DNA of 64,000 bases from Chitinophaga filiformis (lineage in GTDB: Bacteria > Bacteroidota > Bacteroidia > Chitinophagales > Chitinophagaceae): positions 186,001-250,000 of the forward strand of contig NZ_FNBN01000009.1 of assembly GCF_900102545.1 (NCBI RefSeq), written 5' to 3'. Below, piece after piece: positions 17,844-27,151 of this stretch (positions within the stretch are counted from its first letter, which is position 1; the number at the start of each line of letters is the position of its first letter). The notes below the pieces were generated by a model. It was not told where the DNA came from. It saw only the letters and a program-made list of their open reading frames with translations, and searched no databases. Both the position numbers and the translations under genes were made by a program.

Positions 17844-18186
17844 CGGGGTACAAAATTAGCAGAAAGTTTATTAAATAGATAGCGTTGTTAAATTTTAAGT
17901 ATGATTTAATAATTCGATGTGTACGGATGAGGATGAAATTTACCAAATGGTACGTGTGTGGTGGAAGGACAAAATGACACTCTGTATTGGATGGAATGGT
18001 GAAAAATATCGACTAATTGGCGATATTTAACGGTGATTTGTTATGACCACCTGTCTGTATAGCATGCATAATGATGAAGAATAACATTAAAATCTGATAA
18101 ATTTGCAATAACAGTAATTACTGAACTAGATAATATGAGGGAGGCAGAATAATTCTCTAACTTGCATCCCGTTTATCCGGCATACT
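17844..18186. other. 343-nt divergent intergenic region
   Basis: This AT-rich gap separates the divergent genes at 17843 (minus) and 18187 (plus). It contains the two -7-like boxes given elsewhere. A 27-codon frame beginning at the ATG near 17948 has no signal peptide or family resemblance, so I do not call it a gene. Confidence 0.5.
18098..18105 (+). promoter_or_regulatory. Putative -7 box (TAAATTTG) for the HEAGH protein gene
   Basis: TAAATTTG fits TAnnTTTG exactly and would start a transcript near 18111, about 75 nt before the ATG at 18187. No convincing -33 TTTG is found at the usual distance, so this rests on one box. Confidence 0.3.
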
Positions 18187-18702
18187 ATGACAACTACTAA
18201 TTCAACTACACTTATTCAAGGGATCACTCAGTTTATTAAATCTATTGGCATCCCGGTAGTGTTTGATACTATCACGGAAGAAACTTTTGTACCTGGCATC
18301 CTGATAAATAAAGGAACCCTTGTTGTTGACGAAAGCCGCTTACTGTATCCGGGTGATCTTTTACATGAAGCAGGACATATTGCTGTTGCATTTCCTGCAG
18401 ACCGCGAAATGATGTATGGTAATGTAGGCGCAATGACAGAAAAGAATCAATCAGATGGAGAAGAAATGATGGCCATTGCCTGGAGCTATGCTGCCTGTGT
18501 TCATCTCAATATTGATCCGGCGATCGTTTTTCATCCTCATGGTTATAAAGGATCTTCTGAATGGTATATCGAACAATATACTGCCGGAAATATGCTTTAT
18601 CTCCCCTTATTGCAATGGGGTGGTTTTTGTTATGATGCAGTCAATGCCGGGAAAAATGGGGCACAGCCATTTCCTCAGATGATCAGATGGTTAAGAGAAT
18701 AG
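18187..18702 (+). CDS. Small putative zinc metalloprotein with a HEAGH motif
   Basis: A 171-residue protein without a signal peptide. Residues 58-67, LLHEAGHIAV, match the HExxH zincin active site (His60, Glu61, His64), with an Asp/Glu-rich helix GEEMMAIAWSYAA about 28 residues on that could give the third zinc ligand, as in gluzincins. The rest (GYKGSSEWYIEQYTAGNMLY, LLQWGGFCYDA) looks like a conserved family, but I do not recognise a name. It is probably cytoplasmic. It ends exactly where the convergent AraC-type regulator gene ends (18702/18703). Protease activity is inferred from the motif alone. Confidence 0.75.
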   Translation: MTTTNSTTLIQGITQFIKSIGIPVVFDTITEETFVPGILINKGTLVVDESRLLYPGDLLHEAGHIAVAFPADREMMYGNVGAMTEKNQSDGEEMMAIAWSYAACVHLNIDPAIVFHPHGYKGSSEWYIEQYTAGNMLYLPLLQWGGFCYDAVNAGKNGAQPFPQMIRWLRE

Positions 18703-19488
18703 TTACAACGTAAATTTTCCGGCTGAAAATTGTTCTTCCTTTTTTATATGCTGGAAAGCAGTAGGCGTCATATTAAACTGCTTCAGAAAGGCTTTGCCAA
18801 AGCTGCTCTGTGAGTTAAATCCTACCATGATAGCTACTTCGAATATTTTATAACCTGTACCGGCCAATAGCTCCGCAGCCTTCTTCATTCTTGTTACTGT
18901 CAGCAGTTCATTCGGTGTAAGATCTGACAGCGTTTTAATTTTCCTGTATAAGGTAGGTACGCTGATGTTCATCAGTTTTGCCAGCAGCTCTACATCCAGC
19001 TCAGGGTTTTCTATGTTATCCATAATCAGCTTGTTCAACGTGATCAGGAAATCTTCGTCCGCCCTGGAGTATGCCATCGTACTTATATGTGCGAGGGGAT
19101 AGCTGGTATAATATGCCCTGATCTTCTTACGATTATTCAGCAGGTTGCTGACCTGTGCTTTCAGGTGTTCTGGCGAGAATGGTGTTTCAATACAGGCATC
19201 TGCACCTGCTTTCAGACCATCCAGCCTGGATTGCATGGGCGCAGTGAGTAGTATGAAGGGAATGTGTGAGTAGTTCAGGCTTGTTTTCAACCGGGTGCAA
19301 AGATCGAAGCCATTGACAAGTGGTGTATGGCTGTCGGAAATGATCATCCGGACAGAGTGTCTTTCTATCATATCGAGCGCCTGTTGTCCGTTTTCTGCAG
19401 TGAATATAAGGTAATCTTCACGGAGGTTTTCTGATAGGACTTGCAGTTTATCCTTATTACCATCTACTAATAATAACGTGTCTTGCAT
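18703..19488 (-). CDS. Response regulator: receiver domain fused to an AraC-type DNA-binding domain
   Basis: From the ATG at 19488 the product is 261 residues; an upstream in-frame ATG (19512) would add eight residues without domain character. Residues 1-117 form a receiver domain starting DTLLLVDGNKDKLQVL, with the phospho-acceptor Asp52 in IISDSHTPLVNGFDL and a K-equivalent region in LKAGADACIETPF, where the usual Lys is not obvious. Residues about 155-255 form the two HTH motifs of an AraC domain (VELLAKLMNISVPTLYRKIK; GYKIFEVAIMVGFNSQSSFGKAFLKQF). This resembles the output half of a Bacteroidota hybrid two-component system, but no kinase gene is adjacent. It is divergent from the PUL 2 susC gene and may regulate it. 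Confidence 0.88.
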   Translation of the reverse strand: MQDTLLLVDGNKDKLQVLSENLREDYLIFTAENGQQALDMIERHSVRMIISDSHTPLVNGFDLCTRLKTSLNYSHIPFILLTAPMQSRLDGLKAGADACIETPFSPEHLKAQVSNLLNNRKKIRAYYTSYPLAHISTMAYSRADEDFLITLNKLIMDNIENPELDVELLAKLMNISVPTLYRKIKTLSDLTPNELLTVTRMKKAAELLAGTGYKIFEVAIMVGFNSQSSFGKAFLKQFNMTPTAFQHIKKEEQFSAGKFTL

Positions 19489-19599
19489 ACGTGGTCTGTA
19501 AAATGAATACAATAGTTAATGTATCTGACAAGGTGCGTGTTCCTGTTCTTTAGTAATCGTTTAAGCTAATTTCTTTTCCGGGTTTACGACCTCAATTTA

Positions 19600-19613
19600 C
19601 GCAACCGATTGTG
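19600..19613 (+). promoter_or_regulatory. LacI-type operator upstream of the PUL 2 susC
   Basis: CGCAACCGATTGTG is a CG-centred imperfect dyad (CGCAA..TTGTG). Thirteen bases of it, 19601-19613, recur exactly as the reverse complement at 27014-27026 beside the lacI-type gene. A wider dyad, CTCAA (19591) with TTGAG (19620), encloses it. It lies 245 nt before the susC start, in a 369-nt gap that otherwise shows nothing. Confidence 0.65.
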
Positions 19614-19857
19614 ATTTGAGAAATATCAACCAATTATTGATAAGCTCAGACCAAAAAATCTGGTAATTATGTAGGTACTTCACGCTGCAATTGAGCCTGA
19701 GAACCACTATAAGTAAGACCAGGATGATTCCCGTTTTGAAAAACTATGTTTCCCCGGAATAGGCTTTCCGCCGTCATGGGATTACTTATAGGTGTAAAAT
19801 TGACAATTTTTTTGTTTTGTTACCATTTTATCATTTAAAAACTATCAATCACGCGTT

Positions 19858-22800
19858 ATGAAGCTTGCTTTACGAGTTTTTTTTCGGAGAGGTCCGGCTG
19901 TCGGCAGAGGGCAGCGGTTACTTCCGGCATTGCTGACTGTACTGGCATTATTCCTGTTTACGGTAGTGCACGGTCAGAATGGTCAGCCTATAAAAGGTAG
20001 AGTCATCGACGAAACAGGAAAGCCACTATCAGGCGTTACTGTTTCTGTTAAAAACACCGGCCGGGGTACGGTGACCAATGCAGAAGGTACCTATAGCATT
20101 AATGCTGCTCCCGGAGAAGTATTGCAGTTTAGTTTTATTGGTTATACTCCCTTCCATGTTACAGTAGGCAGCGGGGCAAATTATGAAGTAAGCCTCGCCC
20201 CGAATATGCAGTCGCTGGAACAGATGGTCGTAATAGGATACGGTGCACAGAAGAAAAGTTCCCTTACCGGTTCTGTAGCTTCTGTAAGCAGTAAAACGAT
20301 TAGTGAACTGCCCGTTGTCAGCGTACAACAGGCATTGCAGGGAAGAGTAGCTGGTGTGACCGTTACCAATAATGGTACACCCGGTACTGATGCTATTGTG
20401 AGGATCAGGGGTATCAGCTCTATCAGCTATGCATCAGATCCGCTGTATGTAATAGACGGTTTCCCCACTTCTAACCTCGCAAATTTTGACAGCAGGGATG
20501 TTCAATCGGTAGAGGTATTGAAAGATGCCAGTGCGGCTGCTATTTATGGTTCCCGTGCTACAAACGGTGTGATCATCATCACTACCAAAAAAGGTTCCCG
20601 CGATGGCAAGCCACATGTGAACTTTGATTCTTACGTAGGTGTTCAGTCAGCCTGGAAAACAATCGACCTGCTGAATACGCAGCAATACCTGCAGTATGAG
20701 CGTGCATTAAACGGGGCAGCCGGCATTGCAAAACCACCGCGCCTGCAAGATGCTAATTTTAATCAGCCAATATATGACGGCACTTCACAGACCTATGCAC
20801 AGACAAATACCGACTGGCAGGATGCCTATTTCAGGAAAGCCCTGATCTCACAGTCTAACGTGTCTGTAAGCGGCGGTAATGATGCTTCGCGCTATTATAT
20901 GTCGGCCGGTCATCTTAAACAGGACGGTATCGCACAGGGAGTGAATTATCAACGTGGTAATTTCCGCATCAACTCAGAGCACAATATCAGCAAGGTGTTT
21001 ATGGTAGGAGAGAACCTCCTGTTCTCTTATTCCAAACAGCGCTACGATAATACTTCCGGTAACAGAACCCGCCTGGCGAACATTATCAGGGCACTGCCTT
21101 ACCTGCCTGTACATGATCCAACCACGAACGGCGGTTTCCGGAATGCGGAAAATAGTGTGGACGGTGCTGACCCTACCAACCCAGTGGAAGATGCAACGCT
21201 GCTGGGAGACGCTCACCGCCAGAACTTTAAGCTGCTGGGTACTGTGTATACACAGGTGAACTTCACACCCTGGCTCAGTTTCCGCTCTACATTTGGTGCT
21301 GACTATGTTACGCAGTTTCAGCATGTTTTCGCACCCATTTACAATGATAAGGGGAGGAACGCTACTGTAGCCACTATCACCGACCAGCGGACAAACAGGA
21401 CCACCTTGCTGTATACCGAACAACTCACCTTCGATAAGACCTTCGGCAACCATCATATCAATGCAATAGCAGTATACGAGCGGCAGCAGGCAAATAACTT
21501 TGGTGAATCACAGACGGGTAACCAGAGCTCCAATGACAAGGAGACCCTTGTTGGTGCTACCAATGTGACAGCATTTTCTTCGCGGACCGCTTCATTGATA
21601 CAATCTTATATCGGCCGTGTCAGTTACGATTTCGCGGGTAAGTACCTGCTGAGTGGCGCTATCCGTCGCGATGGACTCTCAGTATGGGCACCTGGGAGGA
21701 AATTCGAGAACTTCCCTTCTGTGTCTGCAGGCTGGAAGATGGACCAGGAACCTTTTATTAAACAGGTGGCTGCCATCTCCGAGTTGAAACTGCGTGGAGG
21801 ATGGGGTATCACAGGGTTGAATGCGATCGGTATTTTCCCTGCCCTGCAAAACGCTGTGCTGAACGATGAATATCCCTGGCAGGCGGTAGTACAGGCGAAT
21901 GGTGCTACTTATCCTTTTGGTAATACCATTACTGTGGGCAATGCCTCTTATTACAATCAGCTGGCCAGCACTAACCTGGAATGGGAAAAGACCAAACAGA
22001 TAAACGTTGGCCTGGACCTCGGATTGTTCAATAACAAGATCACCTTTACAGCAGAATGGTACCGCCGTCAGACGGATAACCTGATCCTCACTATTCCTAC
22101 TCCCTATAGTTTTGGTTTCGGTGGAACAGGTTCCCAGCTGAATGCTGCGTCCATGAAAAATACCGGTGTTGACCTGCAATTAGGATACAACAAGACAAGC
22201 GGTAGCTTTAAATGGAATGTGACCGGCAACATTGGGTTCATCACGAACAAAATACTGAGCCTGAATACTCCTGGTGCTACTATCGATGATGGTGCTGATG
22301 CTGATTTCGGTAATGGTAACATTACCCGTACGGTAGCTGGTCAGCCTATTCAGTCTTTCTACGGATATGTAGTAGACGGCATTTTCCAGAGCCAGGATGA
22401 GGTGAACAAGAGCCCTGTACAGATACCAGGTACTAATCCGGCTAAGTCAACTGCGCCGGGTGATATCAAGTTCAAAGATCTTAACAACGATGGTAAGATC
22501 ACAGCTGCGGACCGTACCTTCCTGGGCTCCTATATTCCTAAATTCACTTATGCGCTCAATGCCAGTGCTAACTATAAGAACTTTGACCTTTCCCTCTTCT
22601 TCCAGGGTGTACAAGGCAACAAGATCTTCAATGGTACCAGGGTACTGAGTGAAGGTATGGCCCGTTTGTTCGGCGCCGGTGTGGAAGTGCTGAATGCATG
22701 GACGCCTGAGCATACCAATACGGATATGCCGAGGGCTATCAGTGGTGATCCTAACCAGAATGCCCGCGTTTCAGACCGCTGGATCGAGAACGGTTCTTAT

Positions 22801-23043
22801 TTGAGACTGAAGAATGTGATCCTGGGTTATACCATTCCGTCTTCAGCTCTGCGCACCTTTGCTCATGGAGCAATAAGCAGCTTCAGGGTATATGTATCTT
22901 CCCAGAACCTGCTGACCTTCACTGGCTACAAAGGATGGGATCCTGAGATTGGTTCAAAGAACACAACACTCACCAATGGTATCGATTATGGTCAGTATCC
23001 CGCGGCAAGGTCTTTCCAGTTTGGCCTGCAGGTAGGTTTCTAA
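19858..23043 (+). CDS. SusC/RagA-type TonB-dependent transporter (PUL 2)
   Basis: A complete 1061-residue SusC. After a long basic N-terminus and a signal peptide ending near VVHGQ, residues about 45-125 form the carboxypeptidase-regulatory-like beta-sandwich (IKGRVIDETGKPLSGVTVSV). The plug follows with MVVIGYGAQKKSSLTGSV, ALQGRVAGVTV and the highly conserved SVEVLKDASAAAIYGSRATN. The barrel ends in a Phe (QFGLQVGF). It imports oligosaccharides through the outer membrane with its SusD partner 21 nt downstream. There is no N-terminal STN signalling domain, so regulation is more likely through the LacI-type repressor (operator at 19600) or the orphan AraC response regulator just upstream. Confidence 0.97.
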   Translation: MKLALRVFFRRGPAVGRGQRLLPALLTVLALFLFTVVHGQNGQPIKGRVIDETGKPLSGVTVSVKNTGRGTVTNAEGTYSINAAPGEVLQFSFIGYTPFHVTVGSGANYEVSLAPNMQSLEQMVVIGYGAQKKSSLTGSVASVSSKTISELPVVSVQQALQGRVAGVTVTNNGTPGTDAIVRIRGISSISYASDPLYVIDGFPTSNLANFDSRDVQSVEVLKDASAAAIYGSRATNGVIIITTKKGSRDGKPHVNFDSYVGVQSAWKTIDLLNTQQYLQYERALNGAAGIAKPPRLQDANFNQPIYDGTSQTYAQTNTDWQDAYFRKALISQSNVSVSGGNDASRYYMSAGHLKQDGIAQGVNYQRGNFRINSEHNISKVFMVGENLLFSYSKQRYDNTSGNRTRLANIIRALPYLPVHDPTTNGGFRNAENSVDGADPTNPVEDATLLGDAHRQNFKLLGTVYTQVNFTPWLSFRSTFGADYVTQFQHVFAPIYNDKGRNATVATITDQRTNRTTLLYTEQLTFDKTFGNHHINAIAVYERQQANNFGESQTGNQSSNDKETLVGATNVTAFSSRTASLIQSYIGRVSYDFAGKYLLSGAIRRDGLSVWAPGRKFENFPSVSAGWKMDQEPFIKQVAAISELKLRGGWGITGLNAIGIFPALQNAVLNDEYPWQAVVQANGATYPFGNTITVGNASYYNQLASTNLEWEKTKQINVGLDLGLFNNKITFTAEWYRRQTDNLILTIPTPYSFGFGGTGSQLNAASMKNTGVDLQLGYNKTSGSFKWNVTGNIGFITNKILSLNTPGATIDDGADADFGNGNITRTVAGQPIQSFYGYVVDGIFQSQDEVNKSPVQIPGTNPAKSTAPGDIKFKDLNNDGKITAADRTFLGSYIPKFTYALNASANYKNFDLSLFFQGVQGNKIFNGTRVLSEGMARLFGAGVEVLNAWTPEHTNTDMPRAISGDPNQNARVSDRWIENGSYLRLKNVILGYTIPSSALRTFAHGAISSFRVYVSSQNLLTFTGYKGWDPEIGSKNTTLTNGIDYGQYPAARSFQFGLQVGF

Positions 23044-23064
23044 TGAGCAGCAAAAAAATCAGAC

Positions 23065-24633
23065 ATGAAAAAGCATATTTCTAATAAGATCATTATAGCC
23101 GCTGTAATAGCGGCAGTATTTACCACCGCCTGTAACAAGGACCTGGACAAGACAAATCCCAGTTACGCCACACTGGAGACTTATTTCAAGAACAGCGCGG
23201 AGATGCAGAAAGGCACCAATGCCATTTATTCAGCTTTTCACGCAGCTAATCTCGTTGGTCGTGAATGGTTCTTCGTGGAAGACCTCAGAAGCGATGATGT
23301 TGCTTCCGGTGGCGGACAGCTGGAAGTGCCAAGGGCGCAAATCCTGAACGGCGCCACTACTTCAGATAATCCCGTGATGAATAGTGTATGGAAGGGACTC
23401 TATACTGTTATCCACCGCGCCAATACAGTAATCAGCAATGCGCCTAATGTGACCGACAATGATGCAGTAAGAGACCAATGTCTTGCAGAGGCCAAGTTCT
23501 TCAGGGCATGGGCTTATTTTGAACTGGTGAGCCTCTGGGGACCAGTGCCGGTATATACCACTGTGGTGAGCGGTTCAGATCAGTTTCAACCCAGGGCTAC
23601 CGAAGATGCAGTGTATACACAGATCATCAAGGACCTGACAGAGGCAGCCGCTGTGTTAAAACCTTCCTATGGAAACGCAGATCTGGGTCGTGCAACATCA
23701 GGTGCGGCGAATGCAATGCTGGGTAGGGTCAACATGCAGAAAGGCGATTACGCGGCAGCAAAGGCCGCGCTGTTGAAAGTGACCGGTGCAGGGCTTTATC
23801 GCCTGGTGGATAATTACAATGATAACTTCATTGAAGAAACAGAGTTTAATGCGGAGTCTATATGGGAAGCGGTGTATTTCGATAAGGGAGACAATAGCTT
23901 CGATTGGAGTGGCACGGGCGATGGTTCAGGAACAGCTCAATCCACTATCCGCAACCAGGAGTATTGTCCGCTGGCATGGAGAAACCTCATTCCTTCCGAC
24001 AAGTACCTCAATGAATTTGAAAATACGGCAAGCGGCGCTGCTAAAACAGATCCTCGCTATCACTGGTCTGTTTATGAAACAGGCGACAAGTTCAATAACG
24101 ATGCAGATGTATTGACTGATGCTTTGCAGAACGGGAATGCTTCCACCGTACGTGGCGTGACGAAAAAGGTGAGCTGGCGTAAGTTTATGCTCATCTATAA
24201 GATGAGCGTATCCACTGCATCTTATCATCCCGGAGGAAATAACCAGCGTATCATCCGCTATGCGGAAATACTGCTGATGCTGGCAGAATGTGAGAATGAA
24301 CTGGGAAATACAGGTGCTGCTGTAGATTACCTCAACCAGGTAAGGGACAGAGCTTCTGTGATGATGCCGCATTATCCAACTACGCAATTCCCGGTAGGTA
24401 ATAAGGACCAGGTAACGAAGGCGATTATGCATGAAAAGATGGTGGAACTGGGAGGAGAGGAGATCAGGAACCGTGACATCCTCAGATGGAGGAAAAAAGG
24501 ATACTTCACAACAGATCCGATCAGTTATTTCAGGGCAAACAGGGATGAACTGTTGCCTATTCCACAGCAGGAAATTGACAACAACCCTAAACTGGGAACA
24601 GGAGGCGTAGATGCACAGAATCCCGGCTATTAG
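23065..24633 (+). CDS. SusD/RagB-type glycan-binding lipoprotein (PUL 2)
   Basis: A 522-residue protein with a lipoprotein signal ending FTTACNKD (Cys23). SusD features include EAKFFRAWAYFELVSLWGPV at about residues 145-164, the TPR-like repeats GRATSGAANAMLGRVNMQKGDYAAA, and a C-terminal IIRYAEILLMLAECENELGN...LNQVRDRA, ending LPIPQQEIDNNPKLG...AQNPGY. It is the surface lid of the preceding SusC and follows it by 21 nt. A bidirectional terminator separates it from the convergent GH43 gene. Confidence 0.96.
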   Translation: MKKHISNKIIIAAVIAAVFTTACNKDLDKTNPSYATLETYFKNSAEMQKGTNAIYSAFHAANLVGREWFFVEDLRSDDVASGGGQLEVPRAQILNGATTSDNPVMNSVWKGLYTVIHRANTVISNAPNVTDNDAVRDQCLAEAKFFRAWAYFELVSLWGPVPVYTTVVSGSDQFQPRATEDAVYTQIIKDLTEAAAVLKPSYGNADLGRATSGAANAMLGRVNMQKGDYAAAKAALLKVTGAGLYRLVDNYNDNFIEETEFNAESIWEAVYFDKGDNSFDWSGTGDGSGTAQSTIRNQEYCPLAWRNLIPSDKYLNEFENTASGAAKTDPRYHWSVYETGDKFNNDADVLTDALQNGNASTVRGVTKKVSWRKFMLIYKMSVSTASYHPGGNNQRIIRYAEILLMLAECENELGNTGAAVDYLNQVRDRASVMMPHYPTTQFPVGNKDQVTKAIMHEKMVELGGEEIRNRDILRWRKKGYFTTDPISYFRANRDELLPIPQQEIDNNPKLGTGGVDAQNPGY

Positions 24634-24680
24634 GAGTGTTTTTGAATACGAGACTAGTTGTAGATAAATGGTAGCACAAA

Positions 24681-24709
24681 AAAAGGGGAGACCGCAAGGC
24701 TCCCCTTTT
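24681..24709. terminator. Bidirectional terminator between susD and GH43 (PUL 2)
   Basis: AAAAGGGGAG (24681-24690) pairs with CTCCCCTTTT (24700-24709), a perfect 10-bp stem with a 9-nt loop. The A-rich left end and T-rich right end let it work for both convergent genes, which end at 24633 and 24729. Confidence 0.88.
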
Positions 24710-24728
24710 ACATGCCTGTATGATAAGT

Positions 24729-25829
24729 TTATAAGGAAGGATGGATAGTTTGAATACTGCCATCTTCATTGTAGTGCAGCTCTGTTACCTTTACGTTCCT
24801 CAGATAAGTTTTACCTGACAACTGAACATCATGATAGAAGAGGTACCATTTCCCATCTTTTTCAACGATAGAGTGATGACTTGTCCATCCCTCAACAGGT
24901 GTAAGGATCACACCTCTGTAGGTGAAGGGACCATATGGGCTGTCGCCTGTGGCATAACATAGGTTATGTGTGTCGCCGGTAGAGTAGGAGAAATAGTATT
25001 TCCCTTTATACTTGTGCACCCATGATGCTTCAAAGAAGCGTTTTTCATTGTCTTTCTCATGGAAGGGCTGACCTTTTTCATCGAGTACCTGTACTTCTTT
25101 TACTGGTCCGTCGAAATATTTCATGTTGGTTTCCAGCTTAGCTATTCTGGGCAATATAGCCAGTTCTTCCGGCTTTCTGTTCCCCTTAGCAGAGTCGTAA
25201 CGATTGTTATTCCAGCGTTGTAACTGACCGCCCCAGATGCCTCCGAAATACATATAAGACTTACCATCATCATCCTGGAATACACATGGATCGATACTGT
25301 AGCTGCCGGGAATCGGTGCTTTTTCTGCTTTGAAAGGCCCTTCCGGTTTGCTGCTGGTGGCCACACCTATATGGAATATATCCTGGCTATCCTTTACAGG
25401 AAAGTAGAGATAATAAGTGCCGTTGGCAAATGCTGCATCCGGCGCCCACAGCTGGCGATGTGCCCATGGAATGTCTTTGATGTCGAGTGCAACGCCATGG
25501 TCGGTTACCTGGCCACCGATGGAATCCATGGAAAGAATATGGTAGTCTTTCATATCAAAGTGGCTGCCCAGGTCATCTTCAGGAATACCGGTAGCAGTAT
25601 CATGTGAAGGGTAGATATAAAATCTGCCGTTGAACACATGTGCGGAAGGGTCGGCGGTATAGATATGGCTGACCAGCGGCTGTGAGAGATACTTCTTTGT
25701 GCTGCTGTCGGCCGTAACGCTGGCCAGTGTGCTGTCTGTTGTGTTCGTGGAACCAGACTGTCCGCAGCTGCAGATCATGCATGCCAGGGCAGCGTTGATG
25801 GTTAAAACGGGTAATTGTAAAGAGCGCAT
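24729..25829 (-). CDS. GH43 family lipoprotein (arabinosidase/xylosidase/galactosidase type)
   Basis: The 366-residue protein begins with a lipoprotein-type signal (ACMICSCGQSG) and then a low-complexity Ser/Thr linker to about residue 45. The GH43 five-bladed propeller follows with its three acidic residues in place: Asp60 in YTADPSAHVF, Asp180 in SIDPCVFQDDDGK (pKa modulator), and Glu267 in RFFEASWVHKYKGKYYF (acid). It is convergent with the PUL 2 susD and 20 nt downstream of the lacI-type gene on the same strand, so these two probably form an operon. With GH35 across the divergent promoter, a role in arabinogalactan or galactan side-chain removal is inferred. Confidence 0.9.
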   Translation of the reverse strand: MRSLQLPVLTINAALACMICSCGQSGSTNTTDSTLASVTADSSTKKYLSQPLVSHIYTADPSAHVFNGRFYIYPSHDTATGIPEDDLGSHFDMKDYHILSMDSIGGQVTDHGVALDIKDIPWAHRQLWAPDAAFANGTYYLYFPVKDSQDIFHIGVATSSKPEGPFKAEKAPIPGSYSIDPCVFQDDDGKSYMYFGGIWGGQLQRWNNNRYDSAKGNRKPEELAILPRIAKLETNMKYFDGPVKEVQVLDEKGQPFHEKDNEKRFFEASWVHKYKGKYYFSYSTGDTHNLCYATGDSPYGPFTYRGVILTPVEGWTSHHSIVEKDGKWYLFYHDVQLSGKTYLRNVKVTELHYNEDGSIQTIHPSL

Positions 25830-25849
25830 ATGTTAAGTGTGTTAAAGTG

Positions 25850-26884
25850 CTATTTACGGCCTTTCTTCAGGGAAGAAGCCCGCACGATCAGTTCTGAACG
25901 CAGAATGATAGTGTTGGTACTGCTTACGAAAGAGACGTCTTTGACATGATTGATCAGGTGCCTGGCTGCCACCTGTCCCATTTCATAACCCGAATAGTTG
26001 ATGGTGGTAAGATGGGGCTCTATGACCTGTGTTACAGGATCGTTGTTAAACCCGGCAAAGGCAATATCCTCGGGAATACGGATACCCTGTTCCTTCAATG
26101 CCAGCATACATCCTACGGCGCAGCTGTCGTTGGAAACAAAGACGCCGTCGGGAAGTGTCTTCATCTTCAATATCGACTTTGCCACTTCTGCGCCCGCTTC
26201 CTGGCTTAAATTCGTAATGACGACATAATCCTCCCTGAACTTGATCTTATGCTCTCCAAGGGCTTCTTTATAGCCTTTAAGGCGATCCTTATATACATTC
26301 TGCAGGGTAGGAGCGGTGATATGCATGATCCTGCGGCAGCCCTGTTCTATCAGGTGCCTGGTGGCGTTGTAGGCGGCCTGACGATTATCTATCAGGATAT
26401 TGACTGAGTTTTCATGTGGCATCACACGGTCGAAAAAGATCACCGGGATGTTCTTTTTGAAGAAGTGCTCAAAGTGATTAAGTTCGGTGGTATCAACGGC
26501 CAGCGACACAAGCAGTCCGTCCACCCGGCTGTCAAACATGGTCCTGACACTGGAAGCCTCTTTTACAGAAGACTCGGAAGACTGTGCTATGAGGAGGGAG
26601 AACCCATGTTCGTTGGCGGCATTTTCAATACCGGCAATCACTGATGACATAAAGTGGCTATTCAGCCGGGGTACGATGATGCCGAATGTATTTGTCTTCT
26701 GGTTGCGCAGGCTGCGGGCAAAATGATTGCTGCGATAGCCCAGCTGTTCAGCAAGCTCAAATATCTTTTTCTTTGTCTTCTTGCTGATGGTAGGATGATC
26801 CTGCAGGCCGCGGCTGACCGTAGTTGCAGATATATTCAACTCCCTGGCAATATCATATATAGTTACCTCTCTTTCGTTAGCCAT
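25850..26884 (-). CDS. LacI-family transcriptional regulator
   Basis: From the ATG at 26884 the product is 344 residues starting MANEREVTIYDIARELNISA. The HTH (TIYDIARELNISATTVSRGL) and hinge helix (SNHFARSLRNQKTNT) are standard LacI, and I chose this start because the frame upstream of it does not resemble the family. The remainder is the periplasmic-binding-protein-like sugar sensor (FGIIVPRLNSHFMSSVIAGI to LTTINYSGYEMGQVAARHLI). It probably binds the two dyads at 26954 and 27014 in the gap to the divergent GH35 gene, and the identical site upstream of the PUL 2 susC at 19600. It ends 20 nt before the GH43 gene. The effector is likely a mono- or disaccharide from the substrate. Confidence 0.93.
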   Translation of the reverse strand: MANEREVTIYDIARELNISATTVSRGLQDHPTISKKTKKKIFELAEQLGYRSNHFARSLRNQKTNTFGIIVPRLNSHFMSSVIAGIENAANEHGFSLLIAQSSESSVKEASSVRTMFDSRVDGLLVSLAVDTTELNHFEHFFKKNIPVIFFDRVMPHENSVNILIDNRQAAYNATRHLIEQGCRRIMHITAPTLQNVYKDRLKGYKEALGEHKIKFREDYVVITNLSQEAGAEVAKSILKMKTLPDGVFVSNDSCAVGCMLALKEQGIRIPEDIAFAGFNNDPVTQVIEPHLTTINYSGYEMGQVAARHLINHVKDVSFVSSTNTIILRSELIVRASSLKKGRK

Positions 26885-26953
26885 AAAGGTCAGTATCGAT
26901 AAAATGTAAAATGAGAGAGCAATTCCAGGCACTCATAATCGTGGACAATACAG

Positions 26954-26967
26954 CACAATCGTTTGTG
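26954..26967. promoter_or_regulatory. LacI-type operator 1 in the lacI-GH35 gap
   Basis: CACAATCGTTTGTG has perfect 5-bp arms (CACAA/TTGTG) around a central CG, the usual shape of a LacI-family operator. It lies 70 nt upstream of the lacI-type start codon and 185 nt upstream of the GH35 start, suggesting autoregulation. Confidence 0.65.
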
Positions 26968-27013
26968 TAATTGATCTGTACAGCTAAAGTAAACTTTTTT
27001 GGAAAATAAATAA

Positions 27014-27027
27014 CACAATCGGTTGCA
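27014..27027. promoter_or_regulatory. LacI-type operator 2 in the lacI-GH35 gap
   Basis: CACAATCGGTTGCA is a second CG-centred dyad, 60 bp (centre to centre) from the first, close to six helical turns, which would allow looping. Its first 13 bases are the exact reverse complement of 19601-19613 before the PUL 2 susC. Confidence 0.68.
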
Positions 27028-27151
27028 ATTTTAGAAATTGTCTTTATTTTAGTTATGGCAGTGTGATTGGAAGTGTTCCCGTTCTGAAAAATAATCCTCC
27101 GGATATTATTTGCATCGCTGCTACTGATCAAAACATAAAATTATTCTACAG

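Noticed and set aside
25850..26932. Longer LacI-type protein starting at 26932
   Set aside because: The extra 16 residues are hydrophobic and unlike LacI N-termini; the HTH begins right after the ATG at 26884.
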